Part shown: in pieces, positions 23,880 to 35,070 of the stretch | Position numbering within the stretch: the first letter of the stretch is position 1 | Layout of the letters: each line of letters begins with the position of its first letter | Assembly (NCBI GenBank): GCA_022605425.2 | Contig: CM061246.1 | Coordinates: 1,721,001 to 1,785,000 of the forward strand | Direction: 5' to 3' | Length of the DNA: 64,000 nucleotides | Source of the DNA: Hamiltosporidium tvaerminnensis | Taxonomy: Eukaryota; Microsporidia; Dubosqiidae | The notes under the pieces: generated by a model | What the model was told of the DNA's origin: nothing | Databases searched by the model: none | What the model saw: the letters and a program-made list of their open reading frames with translations, nothing else | Position numbers and translations under genes: made by a program

Positions 23880-24925
23880 ACTCTATATAATACTACCATT
23901 TCCTTGATTTTTTTAAATCAAAACAATTTCATGTTCCAAACTCGTTTCGTGAATACGGCGAATTTTCGCGGGTAGCCTTAAAATTTCTTTTACCTTAAAC
24001 GTCATTGCTTGATATGATGTTCAAAAATTTATTTTTTGCCACATTCTTCTAAATTTGTCTAATCTTAAATCCCATTCTTTTGCGTCTATGTGTAAGAAAT
24101 GCAAAAAAAAACGTGCTTGGGAAGCAAATAAAATTCTTAACTAAATAAATTCATCGTTCTAGTTGAAACATCTTTATCTAGATATTATGGATCACCTCTA
24201 AAAATCCAGTTTAAAGAATTTGATTATCTTCTTAGATTATTCTTTCTGTATCATCAATTTGAAGGATTTAAAGAACTTTTGCTCGAACATATCTTTTTAT
24301 GAGTAATAAATAATTTGTTTCAAATGAATTGTAGCCATCAAATTTTTTATGTTTCAGTTTTATAGTTTTATTATTTGAAATTTTCATATTTAAATGATAA
24401 TAGCTATAATGAAGGTTTTGCGCAATAAGCAACTTTTATCTCAACTGAAATAAATAAAATAAAATCAGCCGTGTATTTAACTAAAATGGGGCGTGTTTTG
24501 GCCAGTTTTTTTTGCTTGTTGAAATTTCAAGCAAAACCGACGTACATTTCAATTTAAATCTACGTTGGTAGTTACTAATTGCATACAATCGCAATCTCTT
24601 TCGATTCATCAAATTATTTATCAAAATATAAACAATATAAAGTTAAAAGTGGAATTGAATGCGTGTACTCTTTTATAACACGGATATAGAGATTTGCTAT
24701 AACCTACCTTTATTCATTCAATTTTAATTTTTACTAATACTTTACCAGTATATAAAGTACATTGAAACCAAGAATATAAAAACATATTGCAACGATTTTG
24801 AATCTTCCAATAAACCTGATTTCTCTCAGATTATTTCTTTACAAAAAAATGCTATCATCTATATATATTCAATTATTTAGTATCATTAGAAATATTTTAT
24901 GAAAATTTAATTTATAATTTGTTGG
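23880..24925. other. AT-rich spacer with a possible integrase scrap
   Basis: On the minus strand at about 24480-24560 an open stretch reads VRRFCLKFQQAKKTGQNTP, reminiscent of the second half of a Gypsy integrase zinc finger (C..CQ..K). Nothing else identified. The order relative to the RNase H-like piece is wrong for one element, so treat both as scraps. Confidence 0.25.
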
Positions 24926-24934
24926 TAGCAATTG

Positions 24935-25195
24935 ACTACCATTAATATACGAGAAATATCATTCTTGGTCGCTGTTAAAGTATTCGAATTACAGAATACA
25001 CAGTGGTTTGTGTTCAAAGTGTTATATTTATGGGTAGTTGTGATTTTTATCAATGTATTCAATCAATTTTTAAGTTTAACTCCATATGTCTTTAGATTTA
25101 AAATATTTCCTAAGAAAAAAATGCGCAGCGTTTGTATGTTTTCTATCCAAATGTATTTATTTGGTTATTTATATTTTTATAAGAAATTAATGTAA
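24935..25195 (+). pseudogene. Open reading fragment without start, possible gene remnant
   Basis: About 87 codons open with ordinary composition (contains VFELQNTQWFVFKVLYLW, then FLSLTPYVFRFKIFPKKK) and ending 69 bases before the 145-aa gene. There is no ATG at its 5' end (the open frame follows a TAG and begins CAA TTG), so it cannot be an intact gene. It may be the C-terminal end of a decayed one. Confidence 0.3.
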
Positions 25196-25251
25196 ACCTA
25201 AAAATATTTATCTAAAATTTCATCAGTGTAATATGAGAAAAAATATGGATA

Positions 25252-25255
25252 CCCC
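25252..25255 (+). promoter_or_regulatory. CCCC start-proximal signal
   Basis: CCCC nine bases before the ATG at 25265; it favours this ATG over the ATGs at about 25232 and 25245. Confidence 0.6.
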
Positions 25256-25264
25256 ATTAACGGA

Positions 25265-25702
25265 ATGAACTCGGCTTTATATAATCATAGGTTCAATAAT
25301 AATCCTTCAGGTCGAATTAGAAATAGATCGAATTCATATTTTCAGAAACTACTTGCATTTATTCTAAGCACAAAAAGTATCCTAATCTTTATATTTATAA
25401 TTTTCAATGTTATTTTTATCGTTAAAATTATATGTTTTTCCTCATATTTTTCTGATAAGTTCAAATATACTACTTTATTGGTTTTCATTTTTTTAATTCT
25501 AATGTGCAGTTTTACAATTCTTATATCACCTATCATTGAAGATAAATACACGAAAGATATGATTTTTTTGATAATAATTATTTTTGAAGTTTTTTTCAGC
25601 TTATTCTTTGCGAGTTGTTTTTATATTCAAAAATTACAAGACGAAATTTACAAGCAAATGCCAAAAATATATATTGATAGAAATTTTACAATCAATCATT
25701 AA
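25265..25702 (+). CDS. Multi-span membrane protein, 145 aa, unrecognised
   Basis: Not recognised. A basic, Asn/Arg-rich N-terminus (residues 1-30, NNNPSGRIRNRSNSYF) precedes three strongly hydrophobic helices at about 37-57 (SILIFIFIIFNVIFIVKIIC), 68-91 (TTLLVFIFLILMCSFTILI) and 99-121 (MIFLIIIIFEVFFSLFFAS), then a polar tail KLQDEIYKQMPKIYIDRN. The positive N-terminus predicts a cytosolic start. A CCCC run sits just before the ATG, as in other genes of this window. The opposite-strand ORF at 25.3-25.5 kb is its shadow. Three-span architecture alone does not reveal function; an ER or plasma-membrane protein is likely. Confidence 0.7.
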   Translation: MNSALYNHRFNNNPSGRIRNRSNSYFQKLLAFILSTKSILIFIFIIFNVIFIVKIICFSSYFSDKFKYTTLLVFIFLILMCSFTILISPIIEDKYTKDMIFLIIIIFEVFFSLFFASCFYIQKLQDEIYKQMPKIYIDRNFTINH

Positions 25703-25704
25703 AA

Positions 25705-26200
25705 AATTTTTTTATATTTAATTTGCCTCTTTTTGAATTTTAATTTTTTTAAATAAAAAAAAAATCTACCGATTCCCCATATTTTATTCAAAATGAGTAA
25801 ATATAATTACCTTACACTTGTTTTATGATTTATTTCTCGTACTAAACTTAAGTTTATCGTTGATAAAATACACATTAAAAAAACTGTTTTTTTACTAATA
25901 TTTTTTGATAATATAAACGCATTTACCAAATAAGAAATAATTAAAAAAGATTATGATTTCTATTAACTTATCTAAAATAGGAATAATATTTCCTAAAAAC
26001 GAATAAAAAAAATTTTTGAATTTAAAGAAAATAAGTTCAATATTTTTGGACTTTTAAAAGAATAAGTAATACATTTTATAATTTCATGAAAAGTTCTTTA
26101 AGAAGATTGTAAAAGTATTAACTGCATTATAAATTTTTGTTTTGTTAAAATATTAACAGCCAACAAGGTATATATAATGCAAAAATTTGAACCAAGAAAA
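25705..26200. other. AT-rich spacer
   Basis: 3' flank of the 145-aa gene; nothing identified before the R700 target duplication. Confidence 0.4.
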
Positions 26201-26202
26201 AA

Positions 26203-26220
26203 TAATTTACATAAAATAAA
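26203..26220. repeat. Left target-site duplication of R700
   Basis: TAATTTACATAAAATAAA, repeated on the far side of the R700 copy at 26908-26927 with one TA insertion. Confidence 0.8.
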
Positions 26221-26907
26221 ATAAACTTTATTTAAAAGTATCACATCTTTTTTAAAACAGTTGCAAGTGTTATATTTGTTTTCATGACATTAACGCAGTT
26301 CTAGGTTTAACATAAATGACTGCTACCCCAACACTCCATCGGTAACCCCTGCGATACCTACGTCCCAAAGCCTTTCATTTACCAGGTGTGTATGTAACCC
26401 AATTAATAGGCGAGGTAGTTGCCCGGAGTTCGTTAATGTCCGTTGCATGGAGTGTGATCGAAGGCCGAAGCCCCCCCTGGGCTCCCCCAAGACTATGCAG
26501 CATTCCCACTTACTCTACACTTTCTGAACCCAATAAACTTCTAGCTAAGATATATTTCGAGATTTGCATGGGGTCCACCTAGCAGTGCAATGTCATACCA
26601 CGGTATAACCTGCTACTTAGCTCTCCCGGCTTTAAATGGTTTTTTGTTTTATATTCCCAGGCGCTAAGTCTTCTAACCCGTGGCAAGGCTAGGTTTCCTG
26701 TTTTTACATGGCATTACCTCATGTTCGCTGCGGTCTGCAATCTGGTTACATAAAAACTACAATAAATTTGTGGAAAGTTTCTCCATTTCTTGACCTCCCT
26801 CCTCATAACACTCCCTGACACCGGTGTGTGTGGTTTATTCCCACCAAAATCCAACAATGATCTCCCGTTCCCCTTGCCGCGGTTTTATGTGGTTATCCTC
26901 CCTCCAC
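26221..26907 (-). repeat. R700 repeat copy with target-site duplications
   Basis: Near-complete copy, 687 bp, reverse orientation. On the minus strand it begins GTGGAGGGAGGATAACCACA and ends GATACTTTTAAATAAAG plus a short AT tail. It is flanked by an 18/20-bp direct repeat, the mark of target-primed insertion. It is noncoding: ORFs differ between copies and are broken. GC content is far above the flanking DNA. Several internal single-base losses distinguish it from the 41 kb copy. Confidence 0.85.
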
Positions 26908-26927
26908 TAATTTACATATAAAATAAA
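26908..26927. repeat. Right target-site duplication of R700
   Basis: TAATTTACATATAAAATAAA; partner of 26203-26220. Confidence 0.8.
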
Positions 26928-27394
26928 GTATTTGAAAATTAAATTTTTTAAAAAATAATAGAATGATGATCTGAGATATATTTTGATACAAATTATTTAC
27001 CGAAATATTCAATGTAGACAAACATTTAGTTTGTTCATTAAATACATAGATTTTAGTTTAATAGTAAAAAAAGTTAGCTTTGTGATTTAATTTGATATCG
27101 AATCAACATTTAATGTCTAAAACTCGAAGAAAATATTACGGATTTGAAATATATGAAAAATAACTGGTCAAATTTGCTAAAATTTTACTTGATTTTCTTT
27201 ACAATTGAAAATTCCACTTTTATAATTAAAGTTTTTTTGACAGAACCTACTTTAAAAAAGATCATCAGATTTTATAATAATCTAATTAGATAATATTAAA
27301 ATGGTTTTCGCGTTTATAAAAATAGAAATTATTGTTTTATTGTAAGTTGAAAATTTTAAATTTGGTTGTTTAGAATTGATAAAAATAAATAAAT

Positions 27395-27500
27395 ATGGCA
27401 AAAAATCATCTGCTTGGCAATAAGTGTGTGAAATTTGTGTCAAATATTCTTTTAGTTTTTTGAGATATAAACCACACTGGTTCTATGGATTGTTTTCTAA
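27395..27500 (+). repeat. R700 5'-end scrap
   Basis: TCTGCTTGGCAATAAGTGTG, then ATAAACCACACTGG and TCTATGG parallel the first 130 bases of R700 in forward orientation; the rest is unrecognisable. Confidence 0.5.
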
Positions 27501-28525
27501 AATCCCGAATTAAAACAGATTAAACGAAACAAATGAAAAAATAAAAGACTGTCTCAGGATCAATAATCGGTATGGAATCGAAACATGTTTTATGGTGCGT
27601 TAAAAACCTTTTTTAACAGGTAAAATAGAAAGAACTTGAATTTTGAAATGGTTCGGCTTATAAAAATTGACTTTTCGCAAAGAAGAATAAACCCCGGGAA
27701 ATGTTACGATATTGACTCGGCGACTGAATATTTCAGAGTCCCATTTGTTATCATGGATACCAAAGATAAAGGGTACAGAGCGAACTAAATATGTTACTTA
27801 AATCTGAGTCTACAAATATTTCTCATATTCTTTTATACCAATAGTTTCTTTTTGAGTTCATTCCTAAGAAAAAATGAGCCAAAGATTATTAGTAGAAAAT
27901 TTGGCGTGACAAGCAAATTTTCTTGAATAAGTTCATTATTTAGCCAACAAAAAACCTTGTTTTTACTAAAATAAAGAACTTCACAATCAGAGATCTTCCT
28001 GGAAAATGATTCAGAGTTTGCTATCGCGTAAACCAGATTATCCGCAGTCAATTTTTTATAGAAAAAAGCAAACACTAGAAATCGTATTATTTTTATTCAA
28101 AATATTAAGAACATTCGAAATAGTCATTATTTAATTGTTTAAATCTCATATATTTAAACTAGAATATTTATTCTTAGTCTAATGAACGTTTCAAAAAATT
28201 AAAAATATCTGGTATATATTGTACAAAAAATGGCCGGTTTTTTAAGCAATGAATATTCAATTTTCATACAACGTATAAATTTATTAACCAAATGAATAAT
28301 TAGAAGAAAATGAATATGAGACTTTATCTAATCTTTAATTAAAATTATATCAAAGAGAATACATGATAAATATCGATATCGAACAAAAATTTAAAAATAT
28401 TTCTTAGAGGTAATTGTAAAAACAAATATTTGGTATAAAAAAATGAAATACCGCTTATTAAATAAGAAACTAAATTTTAGTATTTACTTCTTATGATTGC
28501 AAATAAAAAAACACAGGAAACATAA
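27500..28525. other. Spacer with unclear coding scraps
   Basis: 27.66-27.80 kb reads forward as CYDIDSATEYFRVPF then VIMDTKDKGYRAN and stop, possibly an LTR-element RT motif A scrap. The minus strand at 27.83-28.07 kb is open for 80 codons with no ATG start. Neither can be assigned. Confidence 0.25.
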
Positions 28526-28529
28526 TCTA

Positions 28530-28770
28530 TCAGCCAATGGTTGGCTTATTTAAACATGTAGTGTAGAGATAATTCCTTACCTGATAAGCAGGGGCATTAT
28601 TCTAACTAAATACCAAAAAATGTATCTTAAAAGACTCAATATACTTATAATAAACCTAGAGGCATATATTCAGCAGATAATACCTAAGAATACAACGAAG
28701 AAATTTTGTTAAGATACGAAGAGGACTCGAGTCAAAACAGACCTAAAGAGAGCGGAGAAAAGACGTCAAT
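28530..28770 (+). mobile_element. R2/R4-like retrotransposon, short 3' scrap
   Basis: Forward reading CSVEIIPYLI, then KMYLKRLNI, LEAYIQQIIPKN and RTRVKT matches the order EIIPYVMTW ... HLKRLEIPMNV ... AYIQSIDLKKT ... RRGLESG of the endonuclease C-terminus in the 63 kb copy. Heavily diverged. Confidence 0.65.
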
Positions 28771-29275
28771 TTGTTTTAAATAGGAGTTGAAAGCATTTAG
28801 AATCAACATCTTTTTATACAAGCTAGTATCTAGAAAATTGGTGTTACACAACTAAATATTATAAAATAATTTACCCTTTAAAACCCATAGAGGACCCCAC
28901 TCTAGAGGATCGTCTTACATACTTACTTATTCCATTCCTCTTTTACTTCTAGGTGTCGAGGATGAACAAATGAAAGTTTACCATTTCTTTCTTTTAATTT
29001 GTTGTAACACAGGATTATAGGAGATTGGTCTATAGATCAACTAAAGGATCGACATTAAACTAAATAAAACTCGGATATAAAAAAAGAGAATAAAATGATT
29101 TGAATGATGGAAGAAATTATTTGAAGAAAAAAAATTAACCATGAATTTTATTTATAGAATATAAAAATAAATATGAAATAGAAAAAACTAGGAATCGAAA
29201 GAAAAGAAAAATTTGATTTGAACATCGATTATAGTTGTAAAAATTAACATTGTATAGTTTACAAGTAAATATATT

Positions 29276-29279
29276 AAAA
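29276..29279 (-). terminator. Pol III T-run terminator of tRNA-Leu
   Basis: AATCTTTTAA on the minus strand directly follows the discriminator end of the tRNA. Confidence 0.8.
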
Positions 29280-29283
29280 GATT

Positions 29284-29364
29284 AGCCAGAGCGGGATTCG
29301 AACCCGCGCCCCCGAAGAGACTTGCACCTTAAACAAGCGCCTTAGACCACTCGGCCATCTGACT
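29284..29364 (-). tRNA. tRNA-Leu(AAG)
   Basis: 81-nt cloverleaf on the minus strand without CCA and without intron. Acceptor AGTCAGA pairs with TCTGGCT (one T-G and one C-G among seven pairs); positions 8-9 are TG; the D-arm GCC/GGC has the Leu-type loop; the anticodon stem CTTGT/GCAAG holds the loop TTAAGGT with anticodon AAG (codon CTT, also read by wobble after A34 modification); a long class-II variable arm (CTC TTCG GGG) and the T-arm GCGGG-TTCGAAT-CCCGC follow. A TTTT Pol III terminator lies at 29276-29279, five bases after the gene's end. It lies 63 bases upstream of PSF3 and diverges from it. Confidence 0.97.
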
Positions 29365-29413
29365 TAATTATTTTATTAAATATTAGTTAACTATTTTTCA
29401 CTTTTTATTCTAA

Positions 29414-29417
29414 CCCC
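29414..29417 (+). promoter_or_regulatory. CCCC start-proximal signal of PSF3
   Basis: AACCCC ten bases before the ATG. Confidence 0.6.
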
Positions 29418-29427
29418 TTGTTTTTTT

Positions 29428-29910
29428 ATGGAATTTTATGATTTGAATTTAATACTTGCAGAAGAAACAAAAGTAACAGTAAAATTTAACCATGACGTTG
29501 ATTTTTTTGGATTTTATTTTGCAGAAAACCTTTCCTACATTCCAAAAAACCATTCAGTAAAAGTACCATTTTTTATGGTCGATTTTTTACTAGAAAATGA
29601 ACATTGTATTCTCGTTGATGATTTTGTTGAAGAAACCACAAAAAATAATTTGATGGCAAAACCTTCATTGGTAAATTTATCTGAAAACTATTTTAATTTC
29701 TATTATTTCGGAATAATTATTTCTAAATATTTAAATATAAAAGATTTTTTATTTGAGGTTTTTTGTGAAAGAACTTCTGATTTTTGCAATGAGTTGTTCA
29801 CAGATAAATTGACTGATGACAATTACTTACTCATGGATATAAATGAAAAAAGAATTATGTTTTTCTCTGCTTTCATTTTAGAAAAATATAGAAGATTTTT
29901 ACGGCTTTAA
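29428..29910 (+). CDS. PSF3: GINS complex subunit Psf3
   Basis: Psf3 is one of four subunits of GINS, which joins Cdc45 and Mcm2-7 to form the replicative CMG helicase in the nucleus. The order of features fits: the N-terminal YDLNLILAEETKVTVKF, the F-H-D-V...GF segment (NHDVDFFGFYF), then IPKNHSVKVPFFMVDFLL, matching the IPxGxKLELPLWLAxxL signature of the B-domain, CILVDDFVEE, and a helical part with the NYFNFYYFGIIISKYL block that corresponds to the P..YxFGxxL region. At 160 aa it is shorter than animal or yeast Psf3 (roughly 190-220 aa), as expected of a reduced genome. The start is supported by AACCCC upstream and by alignment of the first motif. It diverges from the tRNA gene across a 63-bp gap. 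A GINS assignment is likely; Psf3 rather than another subunit rests on the IPKN...VPFF motif. Confidence 0.85.
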   Translation: MEFYDLNLILAEETKVTVKFNHDVDFFGFYFAENLSYIPKNHSVKVPFFMVDFLLENEHCILVDDFVEETTKNNLMAKPSLVNLSENYFNFYYFGIIISKYLNIKDFLFEVFCERTSDFCNELFTDKLTDDNYLLMDINEKRIMFFSAFILEKYRRFLRL

Positions 29911-29914
29911 TATT

Positions 29915-32795
29915 AAATTCTTTTTGATATTTTTTCTTCGTATCTTATTGGTGAAAGATTAAAATTTTTGATAATAAACTTATTTTAAAAAATAAAAAAG
30001 TATTTTACAAAACATAAATTTAAAAGTGTGGATTTTTTGGTTAAAATTTTTTATTGGGCTCTTCTTTATAAAGATAATAGTTTTTTATTTTACAAATGAT
30101 TCTAAATAAAATTTATTAATAATAAAGATTTAAAAAAAATTATACTTTCAGATCAAAAGTGAAGGATATCGAGATATAAAAAATATTTATTTTTTTAAAG
30201 GTAATGACATATTGTATATGTTGCTTTATCATTTTTTAGTGGCTGTTAAAGCAAAAAACTATTTCTCAACTACAAAAAAATATTTTTTTCACACAAATCT
30301 ATAAATTTATTTTATATTTTTAGCCATTATGAGCATATTTCTAGTTTCATTTTTTCCTAAGACTTCATTTTGACTTTCATTTTTTTTCTCGCAAGGAATA
30401 CGAATAGTAGGAAAATACAGAAAAGAAATGAAAAAATATTAAAATTCTCTTTAATTTAAGTAATATAATTGCAAGAAAAACAGAATAAATCTATATTTCA
30501 AGATAAAAAAATAAAAAATTAAATTGGCTTTTGAACTTCTATAATTATTCAAATTGTGATATTAAACGTAGTAGAACATTCACATAACTCACCTTAACTT
30601 ATTATATGCATCATTAAAATTAAGTATTGAAGGAAAGCATATTTTACAGAATAAAATCTTGAAAAATTATTTGTCGAAATTAGTTTAAAGATAAATAAAA
30701 CAAAACATTACATTTAAAGTTATATGCGTCTAAAATATTTGTGCGTTATTTTTAGTAAAGCTTCTAATTAAATAAGAAAACGAACACATGGCATCAAACA
30801 ACTGACTTAAGTTTTTATTTTTTCAGTAGAAATGCACTTATGGGTACGGAAGAACCGATTTATTCCATTATTTTGATATATTAAAGAGACCGATGAGTAT
30901 TTTAGGATTTTGTGAAAAATTAAAGAAAATCGTGGTTGATGAACGCCAAATGAGATGATGTCTAAAATGAGACTCAACTATCAAATCAAATATAGTCTTT
31001 AGAAAAAATCAAGAGTTAAATGTCCAAGAAATATTTGTAAAAAATTAAGGAAAAAAACTGTATTAAAAATAAATTAAAATCTGAAATAAAAGAACAGTTG
31101 TATATATTTTAATACAAATATGCTCATTATAATCAATTTTTTTGAAAGACTTGCTTCGAATTATGTAGATAAATAAAGAAAGGCAATTGTACATTTTGTG
31201 TAAATTTTATATTTTGTAATGCCTGATATAGTATTTTTGAAAATATTAGAATATGAGATACCGCTTAAAAAATTAGAACGTTTCTAAGATTATAGTAATG
31301 TGTAGAGATGTATTATTTAATAAATCAGAGTCTAAATCATTCATTCTGATTTAATAAAGACTGGATAAAGACTAAACGTTGCAAAGAGTTAAGAATAGAA
31401 TACCAGAAAGCCATACAAAAACCAAGGTTCATAAAATACGTATTTCTATCAAATATTTGAGCGAAATAAAATAAGGCTTTAAGATAGTAATGCAGAAAAT
31501 ATTAATCACTTTATTTTGAATCATTTAACTGCAGAAATGATTTTATGTAAAAATAAAAGTCACACTGCTTATAGTATATAGTGATTAAGCTATAAAGAAG
31601 GTTATTGATTGAAAAGGTAGATAAAACAGTTAACCATGTATTTAAAAAAATGTTTTTATAAATCATTTGTGAAATATATATCATTTACGGTAATTTTGTA
31701 GGAAAGATTATCAAAATTAATAGTTTATTTATACTTAATTTATTCAAAAGAATATTTAATCCAAAAAAAATATAATCAATAATATCAGACAAAGATAGAG
31801 TGAATAAAAAAAATATTAAGATTGAATAATTTATCGGAAGAGAAAATTAAGTTATATCCATGCACTTAAAGGGCTTTTAATCAAAATTTACTAATCAAAA
31901 ACTTCTTATATTCGGTTTTACCTTTTCCTTTCTAAAAACGCGATACGTGCGTCTCGAAATCCAGAATCACTGTCCGTATTTCTCTAAATGTTTAAACGAA
32001 TCTGACACCTCAAAAAGAACAGTTTTTAAATTTATCCTCGAATTGGATGAAGCATTTATAAATACCTTTGATAATAGTTAAACGACTGCTGAATACATTT
32101 TTTTTTAACAAAAAAAAATAATTCTTCCAAATGTATTTGTTAGGATACTAAAAAAAATAAAAAATGGTGCATCTTTTTGGAAATTCGATTACTTTGTTTA
32201 AAAGATATTGCGGTGAGAAATAATTTTCCTGCAACATCTCACTATTTCTATATAAACCTTCTTATGTGCTTTTGAAACTTTAAATCGTCTTATTTCGAAG
32301 TTTAATAGAATAAGTTACTTTTCATTTGTATTACCGGGTATATTTTTCGGAAATCCAAACTATTTTTTATGAAATATATCAAAACGGGGATTTAAAACAA
32401 CAAAAAACAGAAAATAAATCGAAGAACTTTTAGAAATCCGTAAACCGTTAGATTATATAAAAGCTTTAGCTTTTAAAAATTTGATTAACTTCTTAATTAA
32501 TCCTTTTAAAAGAACCATTTTTTTATTTATAATATATTTTCGAATATTCCAACCCGATAGTCATCATTTAAAGGTTCAGAAATTTTATTCGAATTATACG
32601 AAAATATTTGCGAAATAAACAGAAGATATATTTGATTCTGAAAATATCAGAAAATATTATAAAGAGGAGTATGATTCAATTTATGCAATTGCACGATTGT
32701 TAAAGCGCATTTGGTTGTTAGGGCATATTTTGATACCTTCATTCTTTCTTTCAATGTTTCAACAACCTGTATAGATGAAAAAAAACATTTAATTC
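29915..32795. other. Long AT-rich spacer
   Basis: No gene found. A 57-codon open stretch near 31.89-32.08 kb (with LEIQNHCPYFSKCLNESD) looks coding-like but has no start and no recognised homologue; it may be a gene scrap. The last 150 bases could be the upstream part of the LRR relic. Confidence 0.4.
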
Positions 32796-32799
32796 TTTT

Positions 32800-34510
32800 T
32801 TTGTAGATTCAGAAGATGAAGAGATAAACGATATCGATATTACATTGAGAGTTGTCTATGATGCAATTTTAAATTTGAAAAAAAAAGCATTGCAATAGAA
32901 CTAAAATCTAGCTATATTGCAATTCTTTTTTAAATGTATAAAAATTTTTAGGTTAGAATATGTAAATCTAAAAAGTGAACCCAAAGATACAAATAAACAT
33001 AAGAATTACGATGAAAAAATATCGGATCATATGACTATAGGTGTTAATGAGAATATTAATAAACATATTATTTTAACCAAGCTCAAAAATATAGTCGATT
33101 TTCAGACAATTACAAGCTTGAAAATAAAGAATTTTAATCTTCATCTTTCAGGCATAGAAATATTTGTAAAAAAAATTTGAGCAGATTATAAATAATCAGT
33201 AAATCTATATAATTGAGTCGTTTTATTATAGAATACGTCGGCAATATCAGTAGTCTTTTTTAGATATTATTTGAAAATGTTGAATTTATTAACTCGAGCT
33301 AGGATTTTTCTCAACCTATTTCTATGAAAACAGTCATCCTGAAAAAAAATTAATCTAATGCAACGTGAATATAACCTAAATTATTTTTTGATTCGTTAAG
33401 CATTATTCTAGAGACTTCAAGGTTATGTACCCAAACCAACTTTTTCGAAATGGAAGGATATTGATTCAAATATTCTATTTATAAATCGTCTTTGGTTTTT
33501 ATAAAAAAATTTACGACTCTAAGACTTGTTTCATTAGTCATATATTCACTACATTGTACACATATTAAAAGTATTATCTCTATTAAGGTTAAAAGAGCTT
33601 GATTTATCAAAAACTTAAAAAGGTGTTTGGAAGTAGATATTCTTGATTTTGCATCACTCTCGTTTCTTCGCAAATTTATTTTATCGGATCGTAATTTGAA
33701 ACTTGAATTTTCTTTCGGTTGTTCTGGAATTTCTGCAAATTGTTAAATCTTTAGATGTTTTGGATATTTCTAAAAATTTAAACTTAGATAATTCGATTTT
33801 TATGTTTTTTCGAAAAATAAAAAATAAAATTTAAGCGAAGTTGACTTTTCTATATAATAAGTTTTCTGCTGTAGATTTGAACACTTTTACATTTCAGAAA
33901 GTTCCTAAGTATGATTTTAGTTTTGAATTTTTTAGCAATTTATATGAACTGGAAGAATTTTTTATAAAGATTCTCATTTTTGCCTTTTAAACCAGCAAAT
34001 TCTTCTAAATTTTCTTTTGCGGAATTGATCTTGATCTATCTAAAAGCAAGCCTGCTATTTCGGAAAAATAAAATCTCTAAAAAAATACTAAAGATTTGAA
34101 TATTTGGTATTGTTTGTATTTTTCAATAAATATCTTGCCGATTTCTCATTAAGTTTCAATTTATAATATAGAAAAAATCTACATAAGTTCAGTAGGTTTA
34201 ATTTATGCTGAGGTTAGACTTATTAATATTATTAGTAAATTTGAAAACAAAGGAACCATATCCTTATATAATCTTAAAATTTCTTTTGAGTTCTTAGAAA
34301 AATAACTGTCTCTGATTTCAGTAGTGTGAAATTATTTTCCATCAGATATATTTGAACAAGTCGTGATCAAGAAGAAATTCAAAAAGGTTATTGTTATTTG
34401 CATCAAACATTTTTAAAACTTTTTTAATTCCATCTAAAGATGTGTGGGCGTTTATCAAAACGTATCAATTTAAAAACATCAAATTTATACACATTTTATT
34501 TCTAATTTTT
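32800..34510 (+). pseudogene. Decayed leucine-rich-repeat protein gene
   Basis: Successive plus-strand fragments in changing frames carry LRR-like spacing: an acidic stretch DSEDEEINDIDITLRVV (about 32.81 kb), LKNIVDFQTITSLKIKNF (about 33.08 kb), ILKVLSLLRLKELDLSKT (about 33.56 kb), IVKSLDVLDISKNLNL (about 33.74 kb), FFSNLYELEEFFIKIL (about 33.92 kb) and a 40-codon run with YAEVRLINIISKF, then ISLYNLKISFEFLEK and stop (34.18-34.3 kb). At least six frame changes or stops. No start with a C-run is left. LRR proteins form expanded families in large-genome microsporidia. The relic interpretation rests on repeated L..L..L.+...L patterns in the same strand and order. Confidence 0.6.
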
Positions 34511-34514
34511 TAAT

Positions 34515-35050
34515 TCCCTATTAATAATACGTACTTTAATAAATTTATTTGTCTTTATTCGGTTTTTCTTGATTAAAATAATAGAATAAAAGGTGGTAAT
34601 TTATACTTTACTCTTGTAAGCCTTCGAGCATTTTATTGGATATCAATTTTTTTTAAATCAATATGCAGATTAAATTTACCTACCAAGCAACTTTCTTTAT
34701 TTTAATTTTAATTTTTAAATCATAGTTAGTTCACCTAAAAAAATCACATAATTAATAATTTTATAATTACTTAAATCATTTCTTCGCTCTTTTTATAAAG
34801 ATTCTATTATTTATTTCAGTTACTTCAAAATTAAATAACTCTAAATTCATACTGAAAATTTAATTAAACGTTTTAATGTTTAATAAAATTTGTAAAGGTC
34901 TTCTTTTTACAATAATGAGATTAAAAAATATTTATTAGTTGATTTTTTTTAAATTATTTTGTAGCAACTTAGTTTATAATCTAAATAAAAATAATTTAAG
35001 CTAATTTCGTTTTCAATTACTCAAAATCTCTTGAATTTTTTCTATTAAAT
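34515..35050. other. AT-rich spacer
   Basis: Nothing identified. Confidence 0.4.
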
Positions 35051-35054
35051 TATG

Positions 35055-35070
35055 TTAATTTATAAGAATA
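35055..35070. repeat. Left target-site duplication of R700
   Basis: TTAATTTATAAGAATA directly before the GTGGAGGG terminus; repeated at 35812-35826 minus one A. Confidence 0.85.

Noticed and set aside
27833-28075. 80-aa minus-strand ORF
   Set aside because: No ATG start and no recognised family; left as an unassigned scrap.
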